Positions 1 through 12,200 of a stretch of 64,000 nt of DNA are shown here, piece after piece. The position numbers were made by a program, and so were the translations under genes. Each line of letters begins with the position of its first letter. Position 1 is the stretch's first letter. Origin of the DNA: Colius striatus (lineage: Eukaryota > Chordata > Aves > Coliiformes > Coliidae); NCBI RefSeq assembly GCF_028858725.1, contig NC_084790.1:29677031-29741030 (forward strand), written 5' to 3'. Below the pieces are notes generated by a model that had not been told where the DNA came from, did not search any database, and worked only from the letters and a program-made list of their open reading frames with translations.

Positions 1-1358
1 AATCAGACAACTTAAGATGAAAGTTATTGAGGCGAGACAACAATTATCACTATGCGGAGAGTAAGCTTTTATTCTTTATAGGCTAATAAGCAAAACCTCC
101 ATTTGCAGATATTTGTTGTACTAAAATTCTGTACAGTTGTGATTTTTTTCCAGTGTTAATCATCTCTTTAGATGGACAATTACCTTGTTCTGAGCCATAT
201 ATCACAAATTATGATAGATAAAACAACTAGTGATGATTATTAATGGATTAAGTGTAAGGATTTAATGATATCTTGAGGCCAAAATGTGAAGAACATGATT
301 CTCATCTACAGCATTGCTTTGTCCTGCTGAGGTATATGAAAAGGCTTTGAAGAAAAAGTAACAGGAGAATTAGGTAACAAAAAGGAAGGAGAGTGTAAAC
401 AGGATTATAGCCTAATGTTTCTTTGGCAAACTTTAAACCACGGTTAAAACAAGCCCTTTTTTTCAGTTTTGAAGCAGAATTGTCTTCAGCTTGTCAGACA
501 GGAGCCTTTGAAAAGACTTCAGAGAAGTAAATTAAAATTAATATGGTGGTGTGAATTTTATTTTCCAAGTCACATTTCGTATTTTATGTCAGATTTTCTA
601 ATTGAAGAGAAAGAAGGGCTACAGTTTTAGTGTTGTAACAATGTCAGTACTGATTAATAATAGCTAAGACCTGGTGATTCCTTGATAGCTTTTTGATAAG
701 AAAACCTGCTGAAATAAAAATCACAAGTCAAAGTATTTCTTTATTGCATATTGAGTACTGTGACCTGCTAACGTGTAAGATCATCCCTGTCAATGGGAAG
801 AAGTACATCCCTGTGTGTAAGTGAAATTCCCTCTACTTATTAAAACCATAAATGGAAAAAACCCCTTTTCTAATGCTGCAATAGGAAGATGTCAGTTGCA
901 GTAACACTGCCACAGATTTGAAAATGCTATTTGCATATTCCAGCCAGTTTGGTAGTCACTGAATCCTGTTTTTGAGGTGATAAATTTTGACTTGCTCTCA
1001 AGGAAGATCTTCTTGTTAGCAATACCATAAACTGTCTCCTCTCAAGCTGTTGTAGTGAAATGCATTGGAGTCTTCATGGAACCAGTTTTGTACATTCCTG
1101 AGTGCGTAGCAAGCCTTCAAAACTGAGATCACCCTTGTGCATAACCCAGTGGAATTTGTGGTTTGTGTTAAAGCCTAGGAGGTGAGTTAGAACTACTTTA
1201 AAGATTTTCATTGTCTAAATGGAAATACATCAAACTAATGAACTTCTTGAAACACTCTGATCTCTCATTGCATCATGTTAACAAAAAAATCCACTTTAAA
1301 TATATATCAGCTACATGCAACTTTTGACCATCATCCTGTTTATAAATACTGTTTATAA
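1..1358. other. intergenic, nothing recognised
   Basis: AT-rich unique-looking sequence without a long open frame, repeat of known family or RNA gene that I can recognise on either strand. Confidence 0.6.
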
Positions 1359-1452
1359 CATAGAATCATTTTGGTTGGAAAAGACCTTTAAAGACATCCA
1401 GTCCAACCACTAACCTAACACTGCCAAGCCCACTACTGAATCATGTCTCTAA
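1359..1452 (-). mobile_element. CR1 LINE, 3' end fragment
   Basis: About 94 bp matching the reverse complement of a CR1 3' end: catagaatcat, then ttggttggaaaagacc, then the cagtccaaccactaacc block and the tgccaagccca segment. The ggttggaaaagacc form and accactaacct mark the same subtype as the copies at 47965 and 48756. It carries no coding sequence and is severely 5'-truncated, as is usual for CR1. Confidence 0.9.
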
Positions 1453-3820
1453 ATCATATTAAATTATATCTTCCTTTATCACACAAATTAAGCTTACAAG
1501 AAGACCTAATTCTTCAAAATTCGTTACACTCCTTCCAGGCATATAATTCAAATATATTTGCTGTCCACAGGCACGGAAGGTCATTGCTGTTATGTGACAC
1601 ACATCCTCATTCAGAGGAATTTTTTTTTTTTCTGAGATTGAGGAGTGAGAGCGCTAAAAAGTTGCTGATCCTTTGTTTCCTTAAAGGAGTGAGTCTTTTG
1701 TCCTCTGTATGAATGACAAATTGATGAATGAGGTGATGACTAATTTTGCAAAACATCAGAGTGTGACACAGAATGGCATAACTTGCTGAAAGATGTTGTG
1801 AGATTTCAGTTTGAAATCCTAAAATCCATATTCTTTGCAAAGATGCTTATATGCCTGCAAATGCTTTTGCATTCTTTTCTCTGCTACTTAAAAAAAAAAA
1901 AATGGAGCATAGAGTTAGATGCTCAAGTGTCAGCCTTTCAGCCTTTAAGTGTCTTCATCATGGATTTATTACGTTTTATTAACCATGACTAGCATTATTA
2001 GCTTTTTTTTTTTCTTCTGAGAATCTCGCTCATAGAACTGTATAGTTATTTGTAGTTGAAAGAGGGGAAGCAGGAGGAAATTAAAAAATGTCCCTCAGCA
2101 TCAAAATACAGACTGCGGTGTGGAAGGGAAAAGGAAAAGCATGGTAATTTTCCAAAAATTAAAATAATGTCACCACCCTTTTTGTGGTCCCCTTTTGGCC
2201 AATACTCCCACTGAAGTCAGTGAACTGAAGTAATATTAAATGTATTTAATTTTTTTTTCACAGCACTATTATTCAATGCAGAAGCATATCAGTTCTAAAA
2301 GCATTATTTGACACTAACTGAAGGTATATGCTACTGATTTTCTTTAGCTGCTCATAAAATTTTATACTGTGGCATTTATAATTTTGATCTGGTAAATTCT
2401 ACAACACTCGATAAAGCATTAGAGATCATTGTAAACAGTACTTTCAGGAAATAAAAATACTTCTCCTAAATGTTTGTGTAAACTAGTGTAAGATTACACA
2501 AAACCACACAAGAACGGTGCAGCAAGAGTGGATGGACTATGGGAGGCTGAAATGTCTGCAAAATAAACATGTTTTACATAGAAACAGGCAGTGTTTTCTT
2601 GCCAACTGTCTCGGTGTTATCAGATCAAAGACAAGGAGAGTCATCTCAGCAGTTTTCAGAAAGGATGTGAAGGGGTACAAGGCAGAGGCTTTATGGTCTT
2701 TCGCAAGTAGCATTGCAGAGGCACTGTTATACCAGACGACACCTTGATGCTGGAGACAGCAGCATCTCTGGTACTGCACACTAGTACACATATTTGCTGC
2801 TGCATTTTGTATTGACAAATACTTGATGTCAAAAATCACATTGTTTCAAATCTTAAGTCTGTTCTGGTTTAAGCCTGGTTTAAGTAATAGTTTTAAGGAG
2901 AACTGGCTGAATTGGAACTTCTGGAATAGCCCTCCTAGCACACCTCTTTTCTTAGGTATCTGGCAGCAGATGGTTTTTCATGAAGACCGTCAAAGATGGA
3001 TTGCCACCGTGTGCGTCATTGTGGGATAATGTGCTCCAATGGGTAATCACAATATACTGCTTTTATACTGTCCAAACCATGCCCTGAACGTGTTTGAGAA
3101 TCACAGAGTTATCACTTATTGGAGGAAACAAGGGAGAAATTATGGAGCACAGCGTGGGAGATCATATACCTACGGGTGCGGACATATGATCACATGCCAT
3201 GAGGAGCACATTCACCATGGACTTTGCAGCCCTACTGCCCCTCTGCCAAGGGCCACCTGTGCAACGACACTCTAGAGGTTTGTTTGGAGATGTGTGGCCA
3301 ACAAAGCCTTAGTTTGCCTTACACCTGAAGGGATGGAAGGAAGGAGAAGACTTTGCTCCCTGATGCTCAAAAAGGGATTTAAGCTGACAGTCATTTTTGG
3401 GATTTCCAGTCAAAAACATTTGTGCCCTTCAAGGAATATTAAAAGCAAAAAAAAATTGCTATTGTCTCAGTGCTATGTTGCAATATTTAGAAGGATGCTT
3501 GAATGCAATTGTCTTGGAAGTCATTAAGTAGGTGAATTAGTGTTCAGATTGTGTATTTAGAAACAAGTGCAGTTCTGTGATGGCTGTGTGGACAAGGCAA
3601 TTTCAGAATAACTAAGTGCAATATGTTAATGTTTTTACAGGTGCAAGTCACAGCATCTGCTTGCACTATTACTAATGTACGATGTGTATCTGTGCATGTG
3701 TGTACACAGGAGAGAAAAGTAAAATGTAGTTACTGAGAGAGCAATGGAAACAAATGTCACATTCCCTTAAATACATACTCTTCTCAACACTTGTAGAATA
3801 TTCCCCTAATAAACTTTTGT

Positions 3821-3846
3821 TATGTATGTGTATGTATGTGTGTATG
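3821..3846 (+). repeat. (TATG)n-type microsatellite
   Basis: Short run of tatg and tgtg units, imperfect, about 26 bp. Confidence 0.8.
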
Positions 3847-5789
3847 AGAGTGCTTAGAATATATGCATTTTTTGTAATTTACTGTAGTCCTATATTTTTC
3901 ACCAGTGCATATATTAAATTTTACATTTTTTAATGAAAAATTAGTGCAGTACAATTTCAGGCGGCAAATATCTTATTTGTACTAAAATCTCAAGATACAG
4001 TAGACTATGTTCTTGTTTAAACTTTTATGGCTAGAGTGAACACCTAAGTATCAGTCTACATTAATGTGCTTGTTACCAGTATATGTTAATACCTAATTGA
4101 CAGTTATAACATACTTTGGGTAACTTCATCCTGCTAGATTTTTTCATTTTTTTTACATATATGTTTATTCTGCTATGCCATCACTTCCACAGTTATCACA
4201 AGGGGCTGTATTCGTTTGAGTAGCAGCAAGATCCCAAAAGCTCGGTTTATGGCACAGGGGGCAAAATCAGGTTTTTGTTTTCCTTAATTATTGGATATTT
4301 TTTTCCTGTGTATTTTCCTTAATGCTAAGTAATAGGCAACTAGTAATAGGCAACAATTACATAGGTTGTCAGAGAAACCTGCTTCTGCCTGCTCATTCTG
4401 CCTCTGAATTATGGATTCTTGTAATGCCAGCTGAATGTGTCTCAAGACTGTATTAGTCATAGAGAATTTGGAGATTTCCTCTAGGGGAAGTGACTTTGCC
4501 AATAATCTTTAAAGTATTTTAATTTCTATGATTTACCAACTCATCTAAATTAAGTAGGGAAATCAATTTCCAATGTTCATTAATCTCTGAAAAAATTGCC
4601 TCCTGCGATTTGCAGTTCTGTCAGCCAAAGACAACCACATAACAGAAAACACACAGCTATGGATAGCACAGGTAAAACTTGGTCTTCAAGAGGTAGTTCC
4701 ACAGCATGCTTGTGAAGCCAGTGAACAAAACCCACTGCTGCACTGAGTTAAACAGGCACCAGAAATTAGTGCTGAATCCCCACCTGGAAAATATGCAGTG
4801 CTATGGGCTGCATTGTCACAATTCATAAACATTTATGAAAGCACAGCACCATTAGGAATAGAAAGAAACAGAGAAAAACACTTCAAAATTGTTTTGAGTA
4901 TGGAAATCAGCATTTTAAACACAATGGTGTAATGTGAAAACACTTGGCAGCAGCTGCATTTTCCATCTCTCAAACTTTGAAGTTTCTGTTTTACTGCCAG
5001 AGCAACAGAGTAAGTTACTACAGCAGACCCAAAAAGGCCCTTACTGATGCTGTGGCAGTGGAAAATCCTGATCTTTTGCATGCTTTGACTGAGAAGCATG
5101 TAGTTCATAATAAATGTGTGATAAAGCATAAATTTCTGGAAGCAAGATTATAGTTGTATTTGAATGTAGGAAAATACAAGCTTGAATTTGTTACATGTAG
5201 TTCTGGCATGTTGATTACAGTATTAAGAATGGAAATATCAGAGACCTGCTCGGTAACGAGGTTTGTTGCATAGTACAGAACAGTAGTGTTTGGTGTTGAT
5301 TTTAACTCATGCCACCAAAGAGTGTCCTTGCAGAAGCAGTCCATGGAGTCGGTATGTGGTCTGGTCCTCCTGCTTGCCGGTGGTCATGCCACAGTTTATG
5401 CCTCAGCTACATTCCTGTTTGACCTGGTGCATCTCCCTTCTACCCACAGTATCATTCTTGCTTGGAAGAACTAGCAAGTCCCTGTTAGCCCTCCCTTGCA
5501 TTACGATTGCTTACAACAATAGGATTTTTCCATCTCTACTCTTGTATAGTTCAGCTCTTTTGTAACTCAGTTTGGACTAAATTAATTTCCTGTTAACTTT
5601 GAATTCATAGACTTTACAGCAGGGTTCACCCTAGGCTAGTGTTTGTAAATTGGATCTGCATAGACATTGGTTCTTTTCTATTTTTTTGCTTTTGTCCAGC
5701 TAAACAGCTTGATCCAGTTTCATACTGCTCTAGCTTATGTACTCCAGGCCAAGAGCTTGTGGCAGTGGACAGCTGTTGTCTGGCAGTTT

Positions 5790-5821
5790 GATCCTTTTAC
5801 AATGTGATCCTGTTACAATGT
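5790..5821 (+). repeat. 16-bp tandem duplication
   Basis: Two adjacent 16-bp copies, gatccttttacaatgt and gatcctgttacaatgt, differing at one base. Probably a local replication-slippage product. Confidence 0.75.
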
Positions 5822-7198
5822 AGGGAGATTTAAATTGATGGTGTACTTTTGTTTCCTTTTTTATTCTTTTGCACCATGGGCAATGTCATGTGCATTAACA
5901 CCTTGTACAAGAGTGATGTGTTGCCAGTAAAAGAAGCTTTCTAAATGGCATGGTTTCAGTTGTCAGTGCATGAACCATTTTTGTCTACCACTTTCCATAG
6001 TTGTTTTAGAGACACTAGAATGGAAATATTTTAAGGAATTTTGACATTAGAAAATCTGCAGATATGCGGCAATTACTTTGCAAATCCACATGCAATCAAA
6101 TATTCACTGCTTTGTTAGGTCAGGGGTATAAAACAAGTTGCTTGCTTTAAGCTCCTATCTTCATGCTCTAGGTCAGGGAGAGCACACAGCCCTTTCCCTC
6201 TCTTCCTGTCATGTGGGATGTAATGTTTCGTCCTCTGTTTTGTTCTCATTTGTATCACTCAAATACTGGCTATTTAACTGGTTCTGCATTTATGGAAATA
6301 TTATACTGCAAGTAACATATTCTAAGAGTGACAAAACAGAAGAAAATGCAATTCTTTCTTTCCTGTTGGAAATCAATCACATTCATTATTGCTTCAAAGT
6401 AGTCTGAAGAGCAGGGATGCTGCAATGCTGCATAGCAAATGAAGTCTTTGAAACACCTTTAGCTCAAAATTACTTGAAACTAAGTTTTCCTGGGCAAATC
6501 TCATAATCTTTTGTTTTCACAACCATAAAATGAAACTAATGAGGCTTACTTTAGCATGTACAGCTCAGTGTTGGTCCTATAGGAGTTATAGTAGACTATA
6601 CCAACATTTCTACAATAAATGACCAGCCATATTCATCCAGAGATTCACACAATCAAAAATACCTCTTTGTACAGGTGTATGACATTCTGTTGAAGTCTTA
6701 TGAGACTTGTGCCTAGCATCATGCCACTTCTTCGGAAAGCCATTTCTAAATTAGTATCATTCCAATGTGTGTGGACACTCATTGGCCCAGTACTGCCGTA
6801 AACACAGAGAGGAAAGCATTACTTTAATCTGTTGTTTTGGTCCCAGCTGCACTACCTATTTATTATTGGATTTTTCTCCAGTGAAGTACTGATTTCTTCC
6901 TCCACTCTTTCTGTGTGGTGTCCAGTCACAAGATTTTTTGGGGCACCTCATATTTTCTTAGCTTTTCCTCCACTATTCCACTGTCTCTTTTTCTTTCCCA
7001 AACAGCTGAAACATTTCTCTCCAGGCAACCTGCAGAAAAGCTGACTCTTTAGTGTGTTCCCGGGGGAGGCAGAGAGCAGGTGGTCAGGTGTAGCTGCCCA
7101 GGACATGCTGCAGCTTCCCATGTCCATCTGACTCCTTTGCTTCTGCTCCCAGACAGAAGGCTGCTCACAGAAGGGCCTATGCCAATTGGTGAGTACAA

Positions 7199-7361
7199 AG
7201 AAGCTTTTCACAGTTGCCCTCAAGGACACTGGGTTGGAAGGGACCTTTAGAGATCATCTAGTCCAGCCCCCCTGCCAAAGCAGGTCTGCCTAGATCAAGT
7301 GGCATAGGAACATATCCAGTTTTGAAAACCTCCAGAGAAGGAGACTCCACACCCTCCCTGC
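7199..7361 (-). mobile_element. CR1 LINE 3' end with unusual tail (copy 1)
   Basis: Reverse-oriented CR1 3' end: gggttggaagggacctttag, then atcatctagtccagcccc, the gcctagatcaa block and the ggagactccacaccctccc block. Instead of the usual ATTCTATGATT terminus it is joined to a 31-bp segment, agaagcttttcacagttgcc plus tcaaggacact. The first 72 bp (7199-7270) are identical to 7985-8056. Coding sequence at the 5' side is lost after the ctccctgcc block. Confidence 0.88.
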
Positions 7362-7984
7362 CAAAGCATAGCCAATGCCACCAGCACCAAGAGCAGCTCA
7401 AGGACTTTTACCTGAACAGAGGTGTCTGCAGGCCTTGTTAAGTTTCTGAGAATGAGTTGGTTGGACAGACAACTCTTTAAATTTTCCAGAGTCTGAAAAT
7501 AATGAAAATAATGTTGTAACACTGATGTTTCAGTGGGGGTAGTAAATCAATTTGCACTAAGAGATTTTTGCATTCAGATGTCAATACACAGGCTCAATAC
7601 ACTGAGTTTCAGTCAGCAGAGTTTTTTTGTGAAAAAAATGCAGTTAAGATTGCTCTTCCCATGAAAACTCCAAGCTGGGATGTGGGCAAGGAGCCCAGAC
7701 CCCTTTGGCTTAGAAAAAGTCTGACTGCTATGGGGCTGCAGGACCAATGATGGCCCAAGCCAGTTGCAATGATAAACCATGAGCCACTTCCCATAGCCTT
7801 AGAGCCAGTGAGCAGCGAGTGATGCCCACAAAAATTCACCTTCAAAGCTAACAAAAGGAGGCGATTCCTTGTGACACAAGTATCAGCTCCATCCTTTTCA
7901 GCCAACCTGGTGGCTACATGCACCTGCAGCGTGTGGCCTAGCTTATGCCTACCATTAATCAGCTTGGTGTTTCCTTGCCTCATC
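7362..7984. other. spacer between two duplicated CR1 ends
   Basis: About 620 bp of non-CR1 sequence. A 144-codon minus-strand frame (7609-8043) runs from here into the repeat and has no domain, so it is taken as chance. Nothing else is recognised. Confidence 0.5.
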
Positions 7985-8090
7985 AGAAGCTTTTCACAGT
8001 TGCCCTCAAGGACACTGGGTTGGAAGGGACCTTTAGAGATCATCTAGTCCAGCCCCTGTGCCAAAGTAAGTCCACCTAGATCAGATGGCA
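7985..8090 (-). mobile_element. CR1 LINE 3' end (copy 2), left part
   Basis: Same CR1 3' end and the same 31-bp non-canonical tail as at 7199, identical over the first 72 bp (7985-8056). It then differs at about 8 of 34 bases up to gatggca, where a younger CR1 interrupts it. The remainder of this element resumes at 8899 with cataggaacatatccag. Confidence 0.88.
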
Positions 8091-8898
8091 TAGAATCATA
8101 GAACGGTAGGTGTTGGAAGGGACCTTTAGAGATCACCTAGTCCAACCCCCCTGCAGAAGCAGATTCACCTAGATCAGGTCGCATAGGAACATGTCGAGGC
8201 AGGTATTGAAGACCTCCAAGGAAGGAGACTCCACAACCCCTCTGGGCAGCCTGTGCCACTGCTCTGTCACCCTCACAGTGAAATAGTTTTTCTTATATTT
8301 AAGTGGAACTTTTTGTGTTCCAGCTTCATCCCATTACCCCTTGTCCTGTTGCTAGCTACTATAGAAAAGAGGGATGTCTCAACCTCCTGACATCCACCCT
8401 TGAGATATTTATAAATGTTAATAAGATCACCCCTCAATCTCCTGTTCTCTAGACTTAATAGTCCCAGTTCCCACAGCCTTTCCTCGTATGAAAGATGTTC
8501 TATAACCTTGATCATCTTGGTGGCCCTGCACTGGACTCTCTCCAGCACTTCCCTGTCCCTCTTGAGCTGGGGAGCCCAGAACTGTACACAGTACTCCAGA
8601 TGAGGCCTCACCAGGGCACAGTAGAGGGGGAGGAGAACCTCCCTTGACCTGCTGGCCACACTCTTCTTGATGCATCCCAGGATGCCATTGGCCTTCCTGG
8701 ACACAAGGACACATTACTGGCTCTTGGTTACTTTATTGTCAACCAGCACTCCCAGGTCTCTCTCTGCAGAGCTGCTCTCCAGCAGTTCAGCCCCCAGCCT
8801 GTACTGGTGCATGGGGTTGTTCCTTCCCAGATGCAGGACTCTGTACTTGTCCTTGTTGAACCTCATGAGGTTCTTCTCTGCCCAATTCTCAAGCTGGT
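8091..8898 (-). mobile_element. CR1 LINE inserted in older CR1; ORF2 C-terminal remnant
   Basis: A CR1 of about 808 bp in reverse orientation. Its 3' terminus (tagaatcatagaacggtagg on the plus strand) is canonical. On the minus strand 8704-8273 is an open frame of 143 codons with CR1 ORF2 C-terminal wording: [14 protein letters not shown], then [52 protein letters not shown] and [19 protein letters not shown]. It ends early after RKTISL, where one A appears lost from an A-run compared with related copies. The reverse transcriptase catalytic core is absent, so the copy is dead. It splits the surrounding CR1 at a shared cata sequence. Confidence 0.93.
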
Positions 8899-9235
8899 CA
8901 TAGGAACATATCCAGTTTTGAAAACCTCCAGAGAAGGAGACTCCACACTCTCCCTGGGCAGCCTGTGCCAGGTCTCCCTCAGCCTCACAGTGATGTAGTT
9001 TTTCCTATGTTTAAATGGAAAGGTGTTAATTAAAAGGTGTTTCAGCTTCTTCCCGTTACCCTTTGTCATGTCACTAGATGTAACAGAAAAAGGGATGTCC
9101 TAACTTCCTGACATGCGCTATTTAGATATTTGTAAATATTAATGAGATTCCCCCACAGTCTCCTCTTCTCTAGACTAAATATGGAGGGTATGGATCTTCT
9201 CATATAAGCTCTGCAATATCCTTACCATGAACAAC
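8899..9235 (-). mobile_element. CR1 LINE (copy 2), right part
   Basis: Continuation of the CR1 begun at 7985 after the nested insertion: cataggaacatatccag, the ggagactccacactctccc block, ctgggcagcctgtgcc, and further ORF2 C-terminal sequence to about tctcatataagctctgc. A minus-strand frame of 68 codons (9069-8863) reads across the join with [20 protein letters not shown], which is the CR1 C-terminal motif. Confidence 0.88.
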
Positions 9236-12200
9236 CTGTGGTATAAGCCATCTGCCACAGTGACAGCATAACTGTCACTGTTTTTTAGTAGTCATGCTGG
9301 CAATGTTGCAGCTATTTGACAAGGAAAAATGTGGAGGTTTATTACTTTTTATTTGGTTTTCTATGAAGAATATGAATACAAGCTGGTCCTTCCACACATA
9401 ACAAGCATTATTGAGTCCTACCATGCAATGAACAATCCCGCTGCCTTTGTCTAACTACTTCTCCCCTCTACCCCAAGCAAAGCCTTCATCAAAGTGGCTC
9501 GAAGGCCTTGGTGACAAAAGTTATTGTGCTCTAATTTGTACATCTTACAATGCAGTCGAAGCTTTTCCTTTTCATTTATTTGTCCCCACAATAAGTGTGT
9601 AGTTTTAAGTCCTGGAATATGCATACAGAGGTTATTTTCCACTAGAAAACAATAAATTCCTCATACAGTGGAATTTTTGTTTTCTGCAGTATTCCCGTCA
9701 TCATCAAAATTTTATTGAAAAGTTAATTGATTGGAGTTAAACTGCATCCTAGCAGCTCTGAAGCTGTCAGTCATTGCAGGCTGACTAGAGGGGACGTTTA
9801 GCACAGAAGCCCTTCTGTGCAGCCTCTCTTTGCAGTGATGCCCAGCAGACTCGCTCTGACTAATGATGGAAGAGCCTTCACTTAAGGATAAATTGACAAA
9901 AACAATTTTTAAAGGCAAGAAAATGAGCAATTGAATTATTTATTTCCACAAGTACCTAAACTGATGTGGCAAACCCTAGGCTGCAAATAGTACCTGAACT
10001 CCTAATTCAGCATTTCAGGCTTGTCATTGAATGAGGTAAAGGCAGCAAAGAGGTTGTTTTACGGTTCCTTTGCAGTCTAGGATCAATAGAAAACAAAAGC
10101 AGAGGACAGCTGTGACAGAGAAAGCAGTAATACTTTATGAGGGAAAACTGTGTAAGAATATTTCTGTAAACATCCTGTACAGTACAGCTCTCATGTAACT
10201 GGATCATGCAATGGTATAAAGTGACAATGTGGAAGAACATCTGTATCTACTAACTTGATCTTGGGTGCTTAAGCAAATCTCCTATCTTAGCCATACCTCT
10301 TCAATATGAACTACAGCTTTTAAAACATCTGTCCTTGCAAGATACAGCTCTACTTAAAGAGGTACTATGGACATTGAAAAAGTAGTATCACCATACTAAG
10401 CACAGGTAATATTTACTGTCAGAGAGACACTGTTTCTAGACATTCAGTAACCTTCCCTGGCTCCTCTTGGATCAGTGCTTTGCCACACCCAAAACAGAAA
10501 CCCTTTTCTTCCAAGGTGAGCTAGTGCAATACTATGATTTTCAATCTTCCTTCTTATTTTGCACTTTGAAATCTTATTCCTAAATCCTCTGTAGGATTTC
10601 TCATTGAGTTGCAGAACTAAAATTTGAGCTGATTATACATACAGTTGGAATGCCTCCTCTTACACAGAAGATAATCATCAGGAAAAGTTGTTTTCAGACG
10701 TAACTTGTACTGCAGCTGGGAGAATGTGTGCCCCTTGATTAATTTTGTAAGACAAGCAATGGTTTTGACAAGAGTGTCTCTGGGGAAGAATTGATACACT
10801 TGTCTGCAGAGTACAGGAGCTATGTCCAGAGTAAAGGATGCTTCAGGTTTCAGGGAGACATGAAAGTTGGTTTCCTAACACTGTTTTGGTTACAAGAAAT
10901 GGGACCTCTGTTTGTTTTGTTTTGTTTTTATGCAAGCAGCATTTTACTTGAAACTTTTTTTTTCCTCTACCTATCTGTCTTGTTCCTGTTGGAAGATGGA
11001 AATGTGGAAATGCATGGTCAGAAAAGAAAACATGGAGGATAACTGGCAAGCAGCTTTGTCAATCAGAATGCAAATAACTTTCATTGCTAATTTGCAAGAG
11101 TGAGGAGGTTAAAACTGAAATATTTTAGATAGCCAGAGTTGCTGTCTCCTGAGGATGCTACAGGAGCAGGGAGTGGTGAAGCATGGTCTGAGAAACATAT
11201 AATGGGCTATGGAGAAGTGCTGGAACAATTCAACAACAGTAGGGAATGTTTTTCCTTTGTTCAAATACAAAATAAAAACCCAAAAACCACAAACCCAAAT
11301 CTTAATCAATTGCTTTGTTCCTTCTTCACATAAAATAGACCTTTAGAAGGTCAGTTATGTTATACTTACTGTAAGACCAATTTTAAGACTGCTTCCTCGA
11401 AGTGTCTACTCTCATCCTAAAGGACTAACCAAGATTGCCCAAAATTTATTTCATCCTACTTCTGATATGAATTTGGCTTTTTTTTTTTTCCTATATGCAG
11501 CTTTCCTTATTTCTTTTCATGTGTGAAATATTATTTTCTTTATATTTCAATACTTAGCACTAATGTCCTACTATTCAGGATGTTTTATGTAAACATGCAA
11601 GTGGAACCTTCTCAGTGAGAAAGAACGTGGGCAGTGGTGGAGCAAGAAAACTGTTGAGGGTCCCAGGGAGAACACTAAAGTGAGAGAAATTGATGTAAAA
11701 ACAGTGTAAGAGCATGTAAGTTGCAAGTTTTTTTCTATAATGAGGACAAGCCTACCAATCACTTTTATGTGCATTATTGCTATATATCAGGGTGGAGAAT
11801 AAGAGCCTTTTTATGCCATATCTGAAAATGAATTTCAGCTGATCGAGTGTGTTTTGTTCTGATGTTTTGGGGTTTTTTTCTTGTCAGTTTCATGTACAAC
11901 TCCACAGGACCTGTTGGTCTCTCTCTGTGGTTACTCAAACTTTTCTCAAAGATGTAGTGACTTGAAATATTCTCTGTATTCTCATTGCCTGGAAGTGTGT
12001 CACAATCTTTCCTGGAAACCTGTATCAATAAAGCTGTTTTGTTCAATGGTTCTTGATGGAGCCTTTGGGCCCCTGTCTCAGGCACTCGTCACCTTTGTCT
12101 TTCAGTGGGAATGTTCAGTTCAGCAGTGTCTAACTTTGCCCCATAGCTGGAGTGCAAGTTTTACCCGTGTCAATCAGCTAACGTAATGCTAGATCGGTTA

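Larger units (their letters stand above)
1453..7198. other. intergenic, nothing recognised apart from short repeats
   Basis: Mostly AT-rich unique sequence. Open frames of 60-100 codons occur on both strands (for example 2537-2839 minus and 4833-5129 minus) but overlap each other, start at random methionines and show no domains. Two small tandem repeats are listed separately. No splice-compatible exon of a known protein was recognised. Confidence 0.55.

Noticed and set aside
2160-2235. Possible ancient amniote repeat with the cactgaagtcagtgaac wording
   Set aside because: The similarity is short and from memory only, not enough to call an element.
7609-8043. 144-codon minus-strand frame
   Set aside because: It starts inside a CR1 end and runs into unique DNA. 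The first part is repeat-derived and the rest has no recognisable motif.
8415-8998. Several plus-strand frames within the CR1 block
   Set aside because: They are antisense shadows of CR1 ORF2, which is read on the minus strand.
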